DNA of 64,000 nt from Chlorella sorokiniana (lineage: Eukaryota; Chlorophyta; Trebouxiophyceae; Chlorellales; Chlorellaceae). Under the pieces are notes generated by a model. The model saw only the letters and a program-made list of their open reading frames with translations, was not told the origin of the DNA and did no database searches. This document shows positions 37,113-49,264 of the stretch, piece by piece. The stretch is from positions 434,001 through 498,000 of the forward strand of contig CP084610.1 of NCBI GenBank assembly GCA_025917655.1, given 5' to 3'. The position numbers and the translations under genes are program-made. The first letter of the stretch is position 1; each line of letters begins with the position of its first letter.

Positions 37113-40100
37113 CTAGCTGCAGCGCTCGGGGTGTCGCCGATGGCGCCTCGCTTGGACTCGCTGCACCGCGCGGGGGCCGCCGGTGGAGGGGTCACCGCTG
37201 GCGGGTGCCTGCGCGGGGGAGGGTGCCCCGTGCCGCAGCGACCCCGTCCAGTTCAGCTTCTGCGTGATGCCCTCGTACCTGCGGCAGTACGGGCAGCACA
37301 GCGTGGAGGGATTGCACGGCTGGCACAGGATGCACAGAGAGACGTGCTGAGCCTGATAAGCAGCGTGGCGGGCAGGCTGCATGGCAGGCACCGGCACCGC
37401 TAGCAGGAAAGGGCGTTTAGGCGGCTGCTGGCAGCCAGGCGGCAGGCCCCACCAGTCCTCATCCAGAGGGTGCTGCGCCATTAGGGAGGAGGGGAGATGG
37501 TGGGGAGTATGGGTGTAGGTGTGGGGGGTGGGGGTGGGTGGGGGAGGGCAGCAAGCGGGGTGTTGAGCAAACCAGCGACAGCTGCTAGCAGCAGCCGCCA
37601 GACAGCGGGGCTGCGCAGCCATGAGTTCCAGCACGCACAGCTGCTGCCGGGTCCCGCTGAGGTCCCGCGCCTGGCGGGGGAGCCCCAGTTCGCTGCGAGC
37701 GCACGTCTCAGCTCCCGTCCGCTGCAGCGGCGCAAGTGCATCCCACCCTAACCATCACCCCAGATGCCGCCCTACCCCCCCCCCCACCCCCCACCCCCTA
37801 CCCCCCACCCACCCACCCACCCCTGCCACCACAAACAGCCACCCCGCCGCTCACCATGTTGATCATGGGCAGGGCGTGCAGGGGAGGTGCGGCAGACGAT
37901 GGAGGAGTCGCGCAGCATGCGCATCGTGTGCCGCCCGTCAAACGACGCCCTGCCAGGCGGCGGGGGCCGGGAGCAAGTGAAAGGGCTGCAAGACGAGGGG
38001 CTCGTGGCGCGTGGGCAGCGCGGAGATCTCGGCGCAGTCAGCAAGCGAGTCACAGCAACAGGCAGTGCAGCCAAGTTTTAACAACGTCCAGAGTCTCCAT
38101 CGAAACAGGAACCGACACCGGTGGACAGCCCGAAGGCGGTACCGGCTGCACCAGCAGCCGCCCACCGAGCGTGTGAGCGGGACGACTGCGGCAGGTGCAC
38201 CTCGATGACGGAATGCTCCGGTACCACCACCGGCCTGCACAGCAGGTAGAGCAGGCTGGAGTGCGCTGTGGCAGGGGCTGGAGCGGCGGGAGGCACGGCA
38301 GCCTCGCCAGGGACCAGCAAGGCTAGGGGGCGGCTGGCTCTGCCGACAAGCGCGAATCAACACCTGAAAGACAGGCTGTGCGGCGCGACGGGGGTGATGA
38401 GGGTGCAGGGTACGGAGGGCGCCACCATGGGGCCCCCTGCAGGCAGCAGCATGGGGGGGTGGGGCGGGGTGGGGGGGGGGGGGGCCAGTCGGGGCTCAGC
38501 CGCGGCGGCGTGCTGGGCGACCTCGCAGGCAGCACTGTGTGTATGCTGGTGAGCCCTTGCATGCACACCATCTCAATCACTTCTCCTCGATAAGGAGGAA
38601 ATGGCGAAAAGACACTGCCAACCCCCTCTTCCCTTCACAGCCCTGAACCATGCACACCATCTCCAAACCACAACACACAGGTAACGAAGCGCAGAAAGGC
38701 AGCGCCGCACCAGCGCTCATGCTGTAGGCTGTGGATCCGCTGGGGGTGGCGATGATGAGGCCGTCCGCCTGGGCGGTGGTGATGTGGCTGCCATCCACGA
38801 AGCACTCGAGCTGCACCATTGCGGGAGGCGCCGCTGCAGGCATGGACAGGGAAGGAAGCAAGGGGTGCGCGTGGATCGCGACTCAGGGGCCAGCCGCTTT
38901 GGTGTTGAGGCGCGGCAAGAGGCAGCCGCTCTGGACAAACAGGCAAGCCGCTGGCGCCCAGAAGACGAGCAGCCGCAAGGGTTCCATGCTAGCAGCTGGA
39001 AGCGGCGTGCTGGGGTGGGGATGGCGGCGCAGGGGTTCACAGGGGCGGTGGTTCCCGCCCAGCTGTTCGACAGCGTTCAGCTGCAGCACTCCCAGTTGCC
39101 TCTGTGTTGCAGCATTCACACAAGTCGCCCGTCTCACCGGTCTATCAGGCATTCGTTGAGCACGTAGTGAACACGCTGCAGCTGGCCGCCCCTGCACAGC
39201 ACGCACAGCGAGCACAGCAGCGCGGGCCGCCGCTGAGCGGCTGCGGGAGCCTGGCACAGGCGGCTGCCCAGCCAGCAGGCCGATCGCACCGGCCTGAGTG
39301 CCCACCACATGCAACACAGAGCGGCAAAGGGTGGGGGACACTGAACTGCACAATCGCAGCACTGAAATGGAGAACAGTTGGACGCCGCCCGTTTTCTTTC
39401 CACCTGGCAGCGGCTCACCAGTGGACTTCGCACTGCTTGCGGCTGCGCAGCGTGCAGAACACGGGCTCTCCCTGCCAGGGCGGCCACAGCAGGCGCGACA
39501 GCACGGTGCGGGACTGCAGGCAGGTGGTGTGTGTCGCGGGGGGCCGGGGGACAGAGGTAAAAGGGTAACTGAGAGGGGACCCCACTTAGAGTGGGGCGAT
39601 TGTCAAGCGCAGCAGCCGCGCAGGCAGGGCCAGCTGCGTCAGTGACAAGGCAGCATGGCTGGCGCGGAAAGCAGTCCGTGCTGGTGCCGGCGCTCAGACG
39701 CCCAGCGGGGGCTGGCAGCGTGAACCCTTTGCGCCCGCCCGGGCGCCCCACCATGCTGGCGTTGAAGGGGGTGAGGAAGCCGAGGGTGCCCATGGCAAAG
39801 GAGATGACCGGCGGCAGCGGCTCGTCCTCGGTGAACAGCGAGGCCAGGTGCAGCACGGTGCCGTCGCCTGCAGTGGGGAGGAAGGGGGGACAGAGCTGGA
39901 ACCCCCACCAAAGCTTTTCCTGCTCGCCCTGCCGCAGGCGTGGAACTCACAAAGCTCCAGACATAGGGTTTAGAACCCTAAGAAAAGGGGAGGCATGCAG
40001 CTCGGGAGAGGCTCCGATGGGCGCCGGCCACGCGGCAAACCGCTGCGCAGCTCGGGGGCGTGGCAGCGGGCAGCCGGGGCAGGCGCGGTCGCTGCGGCGC

Positions 40101-41138
40101 GGCGGCGGCGGCGGCGGCGGCGCACCGCCCAGCGTGATGCATAAGTCGATGCGCTGGCTGTGCTTGGAGGGCTGGAAGGGCTCAAAGTCGGCGGCCTCCC
40201 CCAGGGCCACCGGCCGCTCCACCAGCACCTGCAGACCGTGGCTCTTCAGCCTGCGCAAGTTGCGGAAGTTGCGGAAGTTGCAGAGTCGCAGACAAGCCGC
40301 GGAACATGTGTGTCAAGAGGGTTCCAAGCCTGGAATCAAGCCTGGGAAGCCTGAATCCCGGACACGGGAAAGATTCAGGCTTCCCAGGCTTAAAATTCGC
40401 CTGAGCACGGCGGCAGGAGCGGAGCAGGAAATGGGGTGCGATGCCAATACGACAGCACCCGGCAGCCTACAGAATGGCAGGAGAGCGAGCGCCCAACGGC
40501 GCAGGGCGTGGGCAGCGCAGCGCACCAGGATCCAATCTCCTTGAGCTTCTGGCTGGCTGCCGCGTCCCCGGCTTCTTCACAACCAGCACGCAGCTGGGGT
40601 GGCCGCCGTCCCACACCAGGTTGCACCGCCGCCGCAGCTTCAGGCTGCTCACGCTGTCGGCCCAGGCCTGCAGGACGGGGCGGAGCAGCAGCAGCAGCAG
40701 CCCTCGGCAGGGCGCCAGGCGCGAAGCGGTCGATGCAGCATGCGCGGTTGGAAACTAGCGACGCATCAAGTCCTGCGCTCACGATTTTGGCTCCCTGCAC
40801 CACCCCGATTCCAGGTCGGCCGCCGCCGCAGCCCCGTTTGTGGAGTAGGCGGGCTGGAACTTGGGTTGGTACTGCGACGGCCCCCGCCGCATGCCCTGCT
40901 GCCGCCACGCCCGCTGCTGCGGCTCCTGCGCGCTGAGCTGCTGCTGCTGCGAGGACGGCGGCGGCTGGCTGCCGTCGCCGTTGCTCCGCCAACCGTCGCT
41001 TCCGCCGCCGGCGGCTGCAGTGGTGGGAACACCGCGCGACAGGCGCGAGCCGCTGCGCCCCCTGAGAGTATTCAACAGTCGTTTCGGAATCATCAGACGC
41101 GCCCCTGGACTGGCCGGAGAGCTGCAGCGCGAGGACAT
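37113..41138 (-). CDS. NADK: NAD kinase
   Basis: It phosphorylates NAD(H) to NADP(H). About 12 exons are visible. Exon 1 (41138 to about 40796) is a Ser/Gln-rich N-terminus with basic residues ([20 protein letters not shown]), possibly a targeting or regulatory region. Then come [20 protein letters not shown] (about 40650), [20 protein letters not shown], and IDLCITLGG (exon end near 40124). Splicing to 39871 rebuilds the catalytic GGDGT motif and runs on into [14 protein letters not shown]. Further exons encode [22 protein letters not shown], the second motif [20 protein letters not shown] then [56 protein letters not shown] and [10 protein letters not shown]. The stop is at 37113. One-base losses appear at 40566-40569 and 38823-38825, and another shift lies near 37880. 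It is divergent from the helicase gene. Which plant NADK class it belongs to is not clear. Confidence 0.93.
38468..38485. repeat. Poly-G run in a NAD kinase intron
   Basis: A run of about 15 G follows gggcggggt. On the coding strand it forms a C-rich polypyrimidine tract upstream of the exon beginning GPMVAPSVP. Confidence 0.7.
40259..40283. repeat. Short tandem repeat, 9-bp unit, in NAD kinase
   Basis: gttgcggaa occurs about 2.7 times next to the exon encoding [12 protein letters not shown]. Confidence 0.7.
40338..40391. repeat. Perfect 20-bp inverted repeat (hairpin) in a NAD kinase intron
   Basis: The left arm aagcctgggaagcctgaatc (40338-40357) is the exact reverse complement of the right arm at 40372-40391, around a 14-base spacer that itself contains CCCG and CGGG. 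A further partial copy (aagcctggaatc) precedes the left arm. It would form a strong hairpin in the pre-mRNA. Confidence 0.9.
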
Positions 41139-41775
41139 GTGCGAACAGCTGATCTCTAGCGGAGCGACATGGTGCGCCCGATCACGACTCCTTTGTGGAT
41201 TTCTACAGACTTTGATGGCAGAAGGGCGGGTGCAGACGGCACAGCTCTCGACAAGCGGCGCGCAGGCGCAGCATACTCCTTCTCGCTCCATGCCGCAACA
41301 GCCCTCTTTCGCGTGTCCTGCGCCTGCACCAGTCATCAGAGGTGCTGCAGGCCGCTCCTCGCCCCACCTCGGCACTTTCACTCTGTGGCGGCTGGGTGGT
41401 CATTGCCCAAAACAGCATCTCCTCGTAGAACTCATCTCAGGTGTGGTTCATGCCTCGGAGCAGTTTTTTCCATCGTAACGCTGCGGCCTTGTGCATGCGG
41501 CCACCTCTACTTGTGGCGGCGCTTGTTCGTGTGCTACAGAGCCTATGAGCTGTTTCGTATGCCGAGAAGGCGTTGTAGTGCGTGAATTATCATCCCGTCT
41601 CGCCTCCCAGGAATGCCTTACACACCGCCGGTTGCAGGTTTGCTCTACCGACTTGGTGCCAGACGGCGCCAGCGACTGCCCAACACTCGCTGAGAGGTTG
41701 GCTGATTGAAGACCTCAGGCTCAAGCCTGACGCGGCGCACGGCACCAGCTTTCCTGTCACCCAACAGCAGCAGCA
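41139..41775. promoter_or_regulatory. Divergent intergenic region between NAD kinase and the DEAD-box helicase gene
   Basis: These 637 bases between opposite start codons should hold both promoters. No gene or clear motif was found. Confidence 0.45.
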
Positions 41776-44700
41776 ATGGCCGTCCCTGTGCCCGCTCCCG
41801 CCGAGGAGCACAAGGCGGTGCGCAAGCAGATCAAGAAGCTGAAGAAAGTTGCCTCCACCGGCCAGCTGGATGCCGCGGGCGCCGCAGAGCTCAAGTCCCT
41901 GAAGAAGCGCGCAAAGGAGCTGAAGCAAAGCGTGAGCTCCGGCGGCGGCAGCAGCGGCGGCAGCGAGGGCGGCGAGCCTGCTAGGGAGCAGCCTGCCGCC
42001 GCCGCAGGCAAGAAGAAGAAGAAGCGCAAGGGGGCGACGGCGGAGGCAGATGCGGCGCCCACGCCCGGAAAGCCCTCTGAGGCGCAGCCCCTGCCAAGAA
42101 GAAACAGAAGAAGGGCAAGGGCGGCGACGGCGCGGCTCCGCCGGGCGCTATGGCCGCCGTGGGCGACCGCAAGCTGGCGGCCAGCCGTCCCGCGGTCGTC
42201 AAGGAGCTGTACGTCGAGGCCGCCGAGGTGGCGGCGACGAGCGACGCCGCCGTGGAGGCGTGGCGGGCGGAACGGCGCACCGCGGTGGAGGGCTGCACGC
42301 TGCGCCCGCTCACCTCCTTTACGCAGTCGGGGCTCTCCGCCGACGAGCTGCACGCCACCCGCTCCTTCGCCCAGCCCTCGCCCATCCAGGCGCAGTGCCT
42401 GCCGGTGGCGCTGAGCGGTCGGGACCTTGTGGGCATCGCCGCCACCGGTTCGGGCAAGACGCTCGCGTTTGGGCTGCCCGCGCTGCGCCACATCAGGGCG
42501 CAACGAGAGGCGGGCGTCGCGTCGGGTGCGCTTCGGGGTGCAGGAAGCCTGCTGGGCGGTAGACCGCTGGGCGGCCGGCTGAGCCAACTGGGAGATCCAG
42601 CGCAAGAACGACGGAGGAAGCTTTCCGTCTGGCTGGCATCCGGCCCGGCGGTACTATGTACTGCTGTGTCCCGCGCATGACTTGCACTCCGCTTCTCGCT
42701 AAGCTGCGCCCGGCCACTCCTGACAGTTGCACGAGCTCGGCCCCCCTCATCCTCTTCACACACGCTCTGGCACTTACCCCATCCCCCCCACCCCCCACCC
42801 ACCACCCACCCACCCACACAGGCAAGAAGCCTGTGGCGCTGGTGCTTGCGCCCACGCGGGAGCTGGCGCTGCAGATCAACGGCGTGCTGGAGGAGGCGGG
42901 GTCTCGCTGCGGCATCAGGTGCGGGCGTGTGTGTGGTTGTGCGTAGAGGGGGCGTGTGTTGTGCGAGCGGTCGGTGGTACGGGGATGGCCTGCGCGGTTG
43001 GTTGGGGGCCCGCGCGTGTGTGTGTGAAGCATGGCGCGTGCAAGGGGAGCGCGGCTTAGTGCCTGCCGCGCGGTGCGCCGAGCACAGCCTGTCGTGCAGT
43101 GTGCAGCTGGCTGCCTGACCTTGCCCCCGCCGTTGTTATGCTTTCAACAATCCCCACAAACACACCTATATGTATATTTATATTTACAAACGCAGCACCG
43201 TGTGCGTGTACGGCGGCGTGCCCAAGCGGGAACAGGTGGCTGCGCTGCGCAAGGGCGCCGCCATCGTGGTGGCCACCCCCGGCCGCCTGGAGGACCTGCT
43301 GGGCGACGGCGCCTGCAAGTGAGTGGGGCAGGCAGGGGAGGGAGGGAGGTGCCTATCAGCCACCCCGTGATTGTGCTGTGCATGAGCGTGCTCTGGCACA
43401 TGGTGCGACGAGGCCGGGCGGGGGCCTGGCAGCACTGCGGGTGCTGAACCTCTTCTTAAGCCCCCGCCCCCTTGCTGTACGTGTGTTGCTTTCCTTTTGT
43501 GTAGTTTTCAAACTTTTCTGTGGTCGCTTTTACCGATCACTCTCTCCCTTCCCTCCCCTGTTTTCTTGTGCCAGGCTGGATGAGGTGTCGTATGTCGTGC
43601 TTGACGAAGCGGATCGCATGCTGGACCTGGGCTTCGAGCCACACATACGGTGCGTTTCAGTACGTGTGCATGTATGCAAAGTTACAGATGAATGCGGCAC
43701 TGGGATGCCATGCATGGGGGCAAGCGGCAAGGCAGTCGCATGTTTGGGCTGAGATTCGTTGCTTGTGTGCGATCTGCCGCCGCCACTGGGCTGCCTGGGG
43801 CCTGCCTTGATGCTCTGTCCCAGACCCTTTGCTTTGTCTGGGCACGTGCCTGGCGTGGTAGCAGCGCAGTGCAGCAGTGGGGGACGGGTGCTGATTATGC
43901 GGCCTTGCCCCTGTGTTCTATCCTGCAGCGCGATTGCGGGCCAGACGCGCGCCGATCGCCAGACGCTCATGTTTTCCGCCACCTGGCCCCCGCCATCCGG
44001 TGCGCAGGCAGCAGCCGTCCGCCCTTTTGCTTGCCTGCCAGCAGGGCGTTGCGGCTTGCGGGGCCCTGCCCTGGGCTGCCGCTGTGCGCCCGCCTGCTGC
44101 AGGCCATGCTGCCCTGCCGCCAACCCGTGGCCGCCTTCCCGGCTGGACAACATCGACGTTGCCCTCCCTTTGCGTTCCCTATTTTTCGATTTATCTTGGT
44201 GCAGCAAGCTGGCCTCCGAGTTCCTGTGCCACCCCGCCAAGGTCACCATCGGCTCTCAGGACCTGGCTGCCTCCCACTCCGTCACTCAGGTGGGGGGCTG
44301 GCTGCAGAGGTGCCTGCTTTGCTGACCTGCCTCTTGGGGCCTCGCCGGATGCCCTCCTCGGAGAGCTCGCCGGGCCTGGCGGCACCCTCGTCTGGGGGCC
44401 TGCCACCCCCACCCCCCACCCTTGTGCCATCTACGCCACACCGCCCCCTGAGTATATCTGTTGCGCAGCATGTGGAGGTGATTGAGGATCGCGCGCGGGA
44501 CGCCCGCCTGCACGACCTGCTCCAAAAGTACCACAAGTCGCGCTCCAACCGCATCATCGTGTTTGTGCTGTACAAGAAGGAGGCGGTGCGGGTGGAGCAG
44601 TTCCTGCAGCGCAAGGGCTGGAAGGTGGGTGGGTGCGGGTGCAGGGGGCAGGCGGTTTCTCTGTTTTTTGAAGGGGGGCCCTCCGTGTGCAGCTCGCCAA

Positions 44701-46122
44701 TGATGTTCTCTGCCTGGCGGCTGCGTCGGTCTTGATGAGCATGCTGGCGAGCTTTGGCGGGCTTTGCTGCCTGCTCAGCTTGCCGTCTCTGCCCCTTTGC
44801 TCCCCATTCCAGAAACACCTGTTGTGTTGCATTTTCAGCCGCTCAGCACCGTCCCTCCCTCCCCTCCCGCCTCTCCTTCCAGGCGGTGGCCATCCACGGC
44901 GACATCTCCCAAGGGCAGCGCACGGCGGCGGTGGAAAGCTTCAAGAGCGGCTCGGTGCCGCTGCTGGTGGCCACAGACGTCGCCGCCCGCGGCCTCGACA
45001 TCCCCGATGTGGAGGTGCGCTGCGCTGCAGTGGGGTGGGTGGGCAGCGGGGCAGAGGGGCGCCGTCCAACCAGGGGAATAGTTGAGTTAAAAGTGCAGCA
45101 AACAGCACATCGCTCCGCCGTCGCTCTGTTGCGGCCCTGGCCTCTCCTTGCCACACAATCCATTCCCCACACCCTCACATCTGCTCACCGCACCACACGC
45201 ACTTGCAAGCCCGCACTCCACCACGGCACCTGTCTGCTCTTTGATCCCCCGCCCCACCCACCCACCCACACCCACACACGCCCGCCCTTCCGCCTGCAGG
45301 CCGTCCTCAACTACTCCTTCCCTCTCACGGTGGAGGACTACGTGCACCGCATCGGCCGCACGGGGCGCGCTGGCAAGACGGGTGCGCCTCGGATGGCGGC
45401 TGGCCGCACCTCAACCCACCTTTTTAGACACCGGAAACCCTGCGCTGCTCCACCCTTCCAATTCTTGCGTTGCGCCGCACTCCCATTTCACCCCTCCCCA
45501 CCCTGCTCTATCCTTCTCCCCCACACACCGCACACACCCACACACACCCTCACCCACCCGCAGGCGTGGCCCACACTTTCTTTGTGGGCGCCAACGACAA
45601 ACCGCGGGCGGGCGAGCTGATCAACGTGCTGCGCGAGGCGAAGCAGGCGGTGCCCGCCGACCTCCTCAACTTTGGCACCACGGGTGCGCTGCCGCCGGCA
45701 CCCTCACTGCCCGCCCCCGCTGCGCAAATATCAAAGCTGCGCGCTGCGCTGGTCGGTGGTTGGCCCCTGACCTTGGGCGGGGCCGGGGTGGGATGCCAGG
45801 GGGAGGTGTTAGGGTGGGTGGGATGCCAAGGGTGGGGGCAAGGGCCGACTTGGGTGCGCCACAGTCCACGGGCTGGCTGCAGCTAGGGCCTCAGCCAGCC
45901 GGCGTCGCAGCTGCAGCGGTTGGGGGCCAGCGCTGCAGCCAGGTGGGCCCTACCGCTGGGCCCCGGAGCGCACAGCCGCGCGCTGGTCGAGCTCCTCGCC
46001 TCCTGCCCGGCCCTGCTGGCGCAGTGAAGAAGAAGGAGTCCAAGCTGTACGGGGCGCACTTCAAGGACGTGGACCACACACAGAAGGCCACCAAGGTCAC
46101 CTTTGACTCGGATGACGAGTGA
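41776..46122 (+). CDS. DBP3: DEAD-box ATP-dependent RNA helicase, DBP3/RH5 type
   Basis: It is probably a nucleolar helicase in large-subunit rRNA processing (the role of the yeast DBP3 family). Exon 1 (41776-42525) encodes a Lys-rich N-terminus (KKKKKRKG), the Q motif ([13 protein letters not shown]) and motif I (AATGSGKT). Exon 2 (42822-42918) has APTRELALQ. Exon 3 (43196-43318) has VYGGVPK and [10 protein letters not shown]. Exon 4 (43575 to about 43650) has [19 protein letters not shown]. Exon 5 (from 43930) has TLMFSATWP. Exon 7 begins [18 protein letters not shown]. Exon 8 (about 44882-45015) has [16 protein letters not shown]. Exon 9 has [13 protein letters not shown]. The last exon, from 46024, ends [20 protein letters not shown]. 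The VKKKE...YGAHFKDVD tail matches plant RH5. One-base losses are evident at 42081-42084 and 43987-43991. All helicase motifs are intact. Confidence 0.95.
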
Positions 46123-46381
46123 CAGCGGCGGCGGCGATGCAGCGGTGGCAGGCCGCGCGGCAGCAAGAACCCCAACCGAGGTCTCCCTCGCTGCCTGTTT
46201 GTGAAGCCACCAATGTGCGTGCGGCTGCAAATCGTAATGCTGTCAGCTATCGCGGACAGTCTGCGGCCTGCCGGGAACGTGTCGGAAAGTACAAAGTCCT
46301 TCTGTCAGGACGTACCTTCCCCTCCACACGGGGCACAATGCGCTCTACGCGTTCGTGTTAGATCCTGCTTTCAAGATTGCC
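46123..46381. other. Short intergenic region between helicase and bZIP copy 1
   Basis: There are 259 bases between the helicase stop and the inferred bZIP start. It must hold the helicase 3' UTR and the bZIP promoter. No TGTAA was seen. Confidence 0.4.
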
Positions 46382-48978
46382 ATGCAAAGTCCAGGCTTCC
46401 CCGGCGATGCGCTGCCCGACCCTGCCGAGTGGCTGGACGGCGAGCTGCCGGACCTCGGCAGCCTGCTGGATCAGGAGCTGGATGCAGCAGGAGTAGATGC
46501 GCTGGGTCTGGTGGAGCCGCTCGACCACCTGCTCCCGCAAGCTCAACCTGCCCCCGCTCAAGCATCGGCGGCGACGGCAGCGGCAGCCTGTTCAGCAATG
46601 GCGCAGCCGGTGGCAGCGTGGCGAGGGGCAGCAGCGGGTCGGAGCAGGGGCTGAGTGCGGAGGAGCTGAAGAAGGAGAAGTTACGCGCGCAGAACCGCCA
46701 GAAGCAGCAGCGCTACCGCGAGCGGCAGCGGGTGAGGGGCTGGGGGTCTGTGCTGACAAGGAGCCGGGCAAGCACGACGTGGGTGCTCAGACCGGCACTG
46801 CGGCTCGAGATTGGCTCCCTCTCCATCATCTTTTGCCGCAGGAGAAGAAGAAGCAGGCTGAGGAGCAGATGGAAAGCGCGGCAGCTGACCTGGAGCGGGA
46901 GCGGGCCGCCAACGACACGCTGCGGCTGGCCACCGCGACGCTGGAGGCGGTGCAGGCGCAGAAGGACGCGGCGGTGGCTGTGCTGGAGCAAGCCTCCCGC
47001 GATGACCCCGGCCCCAGGCAGCGGCTGCGGGCCCTGCAGGTGGATCCACCTGCGTATGCCTTCACAGGCCTGCACTGCATCTCCGGCTGTGCATCTTTGG
47101 GGACACCCGAGTGACTCGCACTCATCAGAGTTTGTTGCTGCTGCACCTTTACGGGACAGGAGGAGCCGGGTGTCGAGGAGAGCATCGCCAGCCTGGCACG
47201 CCAGCTGTCGGCCATGAGCTTCCAGCAGCGCGTGGACGTGTGCGGGCGCCTGTTCAGGGCCACGGCGCCGGCGCTGGAAGCCGTGGAGCAGCTGGGCGCG
47301 CGGGAGGGTGGCCATGTGAAGGATGTGTTTGCTCTGGACGTCGGGTGAGCCGCTGCACAGTGATTATTGATTGCCTGCGGGACCCCGCGCTGCTGCTGCT
47401 GCCGCCGTTGTATGCAGCCCATGGCTGTTCGGCGCCCGACCACGTTGCGCTGCCCCGCGCTGGCGCCCATGGATGCAGCGTGCAGGAGAAGCTGGGGCAG
47501 CAGATGGCGGCGGCACACCCGTACCTGCTGGAAGGCGTGTTGGGCATGTCTCAGGAGATGCTGATGCAGGCGGGTGGTGGGCTCCAGCAGCTGCATGCGC
47601 TGGCTTCCATGCGGTTAAAAAGAAACTGTATCAGAAAGAAAAAGACGTGTGGCGTGCTGTCACACGCCCCACGGGGCCTCGCCCTGTGCCCCTGCTGCCC
47701 TATCACTTGTGGGTCCCCCTTTCCATGCTCTGGTCTTTGCTGTCTTCCTCTCCGCAGGATTGGTCGGCTTTCTGTGAGCTGGCTGGCAGCATTGCGGCGC
47801 GGCTGGACCGCGGGGAGGTTGGGGAGGCGGAGGCAACAGAGCTGCTGCGCCCGCCGCCTTCTACTCCATGCTGCGCGAGATGATCTTCCTACGGCACCGC
47901 CCCGACGTCATCCGCCCGCTGCTGCGCATCTTCAGGCTGCCGGGGGAGAGCGAGGCGGCGGCAACGGCGCGGTGGCGGGGCGTGGCGGTGAGCAGGCGTC
48001 GGGGGTGCGATGTCGGTTACAGCAGCGGTTGCGGCCAAGCCTGGGCAGGCTCTGCTGGCGCAGCCGGCATGTGAGCTGAGCGCGCCCCACGCTGAGGGAG
48101 GGTCCCTGCCACGCAGGAAAGCATGAGTGTGAGCCGGCAGCAGGCCGAGCAGATGCTGCGCCCTACCTCGTGTTCATGGAGCGGATGGAGCAGCTCAGCA
48201 ACCAGACGGAGGCCTGCAGGGAGACGCTGCGAGCTGTGCAGCAGGCAAGCCACGGCGGGCGCCCGAACAAGACGGCGCTTCTGCCCCCCTTGCCCAGCGT
48301 CAGCACCTGATGCGTCTGTTCGCTGTCATGCACACGCCCTCCTCCCCACACAAAAATCCCTCCGCCTCCGCAGAGCCTCAGCGAGCGGTTTGTCCTGGCA
48401 GACGCGGGCCTCAGGTGCCTGCCCGCCTCCTGCCCAGCTTTGTCTGCGGAGGACGCTCAATTCATGCATTAGCAGAAGGGGGCCTAGAGGGGCTGGAAGC
48501 TACACCCTGTGCCCCCTGCCGGCGCGCTCCACACTCCGTCCCCACCAACCCAGCTGCCCACCCGCCCACCCGCCCTTGTTGCCCCCCGCAGCCCGATGGC
48601 CAGTCAGTATCTTGACCTTGCGGAAGCGGTGGGCCACTTGGACAGCAAGGAGGGCGCCGAGGTTGCCGTCATGCTCGACTTTTACTCCGGCACCGCTGCG
48701 GCCGTCAGCGAGCTGCAGAAGCTGCGGCTGCTGGCCGGCTGCCGCCCCACCTCAGCCCCGATGTGGTGACCATCGTGCGGGAGACGCTGCGCGTGCACGG
48801 GCTGCTGCCGGAGCAGCAGCAGGAGCAGCGCAATGCAGCCCCTGCAGCAGCAGAGGCAGCAGCAGCAGCAGCAGCGGTTGCGCCAGCAGCCCCTGGCGGC
48901 ACGGCGTCTGCTGCCGCGGCGGGCGGCACTTCAGCAGCAGCCAGCAGCAGCGGCAGCGGCAATGTACCTGTACAATAG
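46382..48978 (+). CDS. bZIP transcription factor, tandem copy 1
   Basis: The first exon has an acidic N-terminus (MQSPGFPGDALPDPAEWLDG) and a basic region (KLRAQNRQKQQRYRERQR, about 46681-46734) like fungal Pap1/Yap bZIPs. Exon 2 (about 46842-47038) carries the zipper (DLERERAANDTLRLATATLE). The rest encodes a conserved region shared by all four copies that I cannot name: ESIASLARQLSAMSFQQRVD, HPYLLEGVLGMSQEMLMQ, IFLRHRPDVIRPLLRIF, RQQAEQMLRP, SQYLDLAEAVGHLDSKEGAE, and an Ala-rich tail ending GNVPVQ with a stop at 48976-48978. Frameshifts lie in exon 1 (near 46545-46560), near 47852 (after LLRP), at 48161-48163 and at 48749. The start was chosen by comparison with copy 4 (MEGIGDTSLPEAWDLGDAGD). 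Confidence 0.83.
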
Positions 48979-49260
48979 CACGATGCTTGCATCAAATTGA
49001 TGGGACGGAAGCATGTAACGCAGCTGACATGTGACTGTCGGGCGTGAGGTGGCGGCGGCTGGCCAGGAGGACCCCGGCCACTTCACAAAGCTTTCTGGGT
49101 GACCGTGCATCGTTTGCAAGTTGAATGAGTGTCCAATGTCATTGCTTGTGGAGAGAAGCCGTGCGCTGTCGCACAAGAGCGCCAGCAAGGCACTTCGCAC
49201 CCCATGATGTAACCGTGGGCAGCTTTACTGGGACTCAACATCGTTTATCATTAGATGAAC
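48961..49260. repeat. About 300-bp duplicated 3'UTR/promoter segment, copy A
   Basis: From aatgtacctgtacaatag at 48961 to the next start codon, the sequence matches 51810-52110 almost base for base (I saw one clear mismatch before 49200: gagag against gcgag). It spans the end of one bZIP gene, its TGTAA (49014-49018), and the promoter of the next. Confidence 0.93.
49014..49018 (+). terminator. Putative poly(A) signal of bZIP copy 1 (TGTAA)
   Basis: It lies 36 bases past the stop. A second TGTAA lies at 49208-49212. Both are conserved in the downstream duplicate (51863-51867). Confidence 0.4.
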
Positions 49261-49264
49261 GTAA

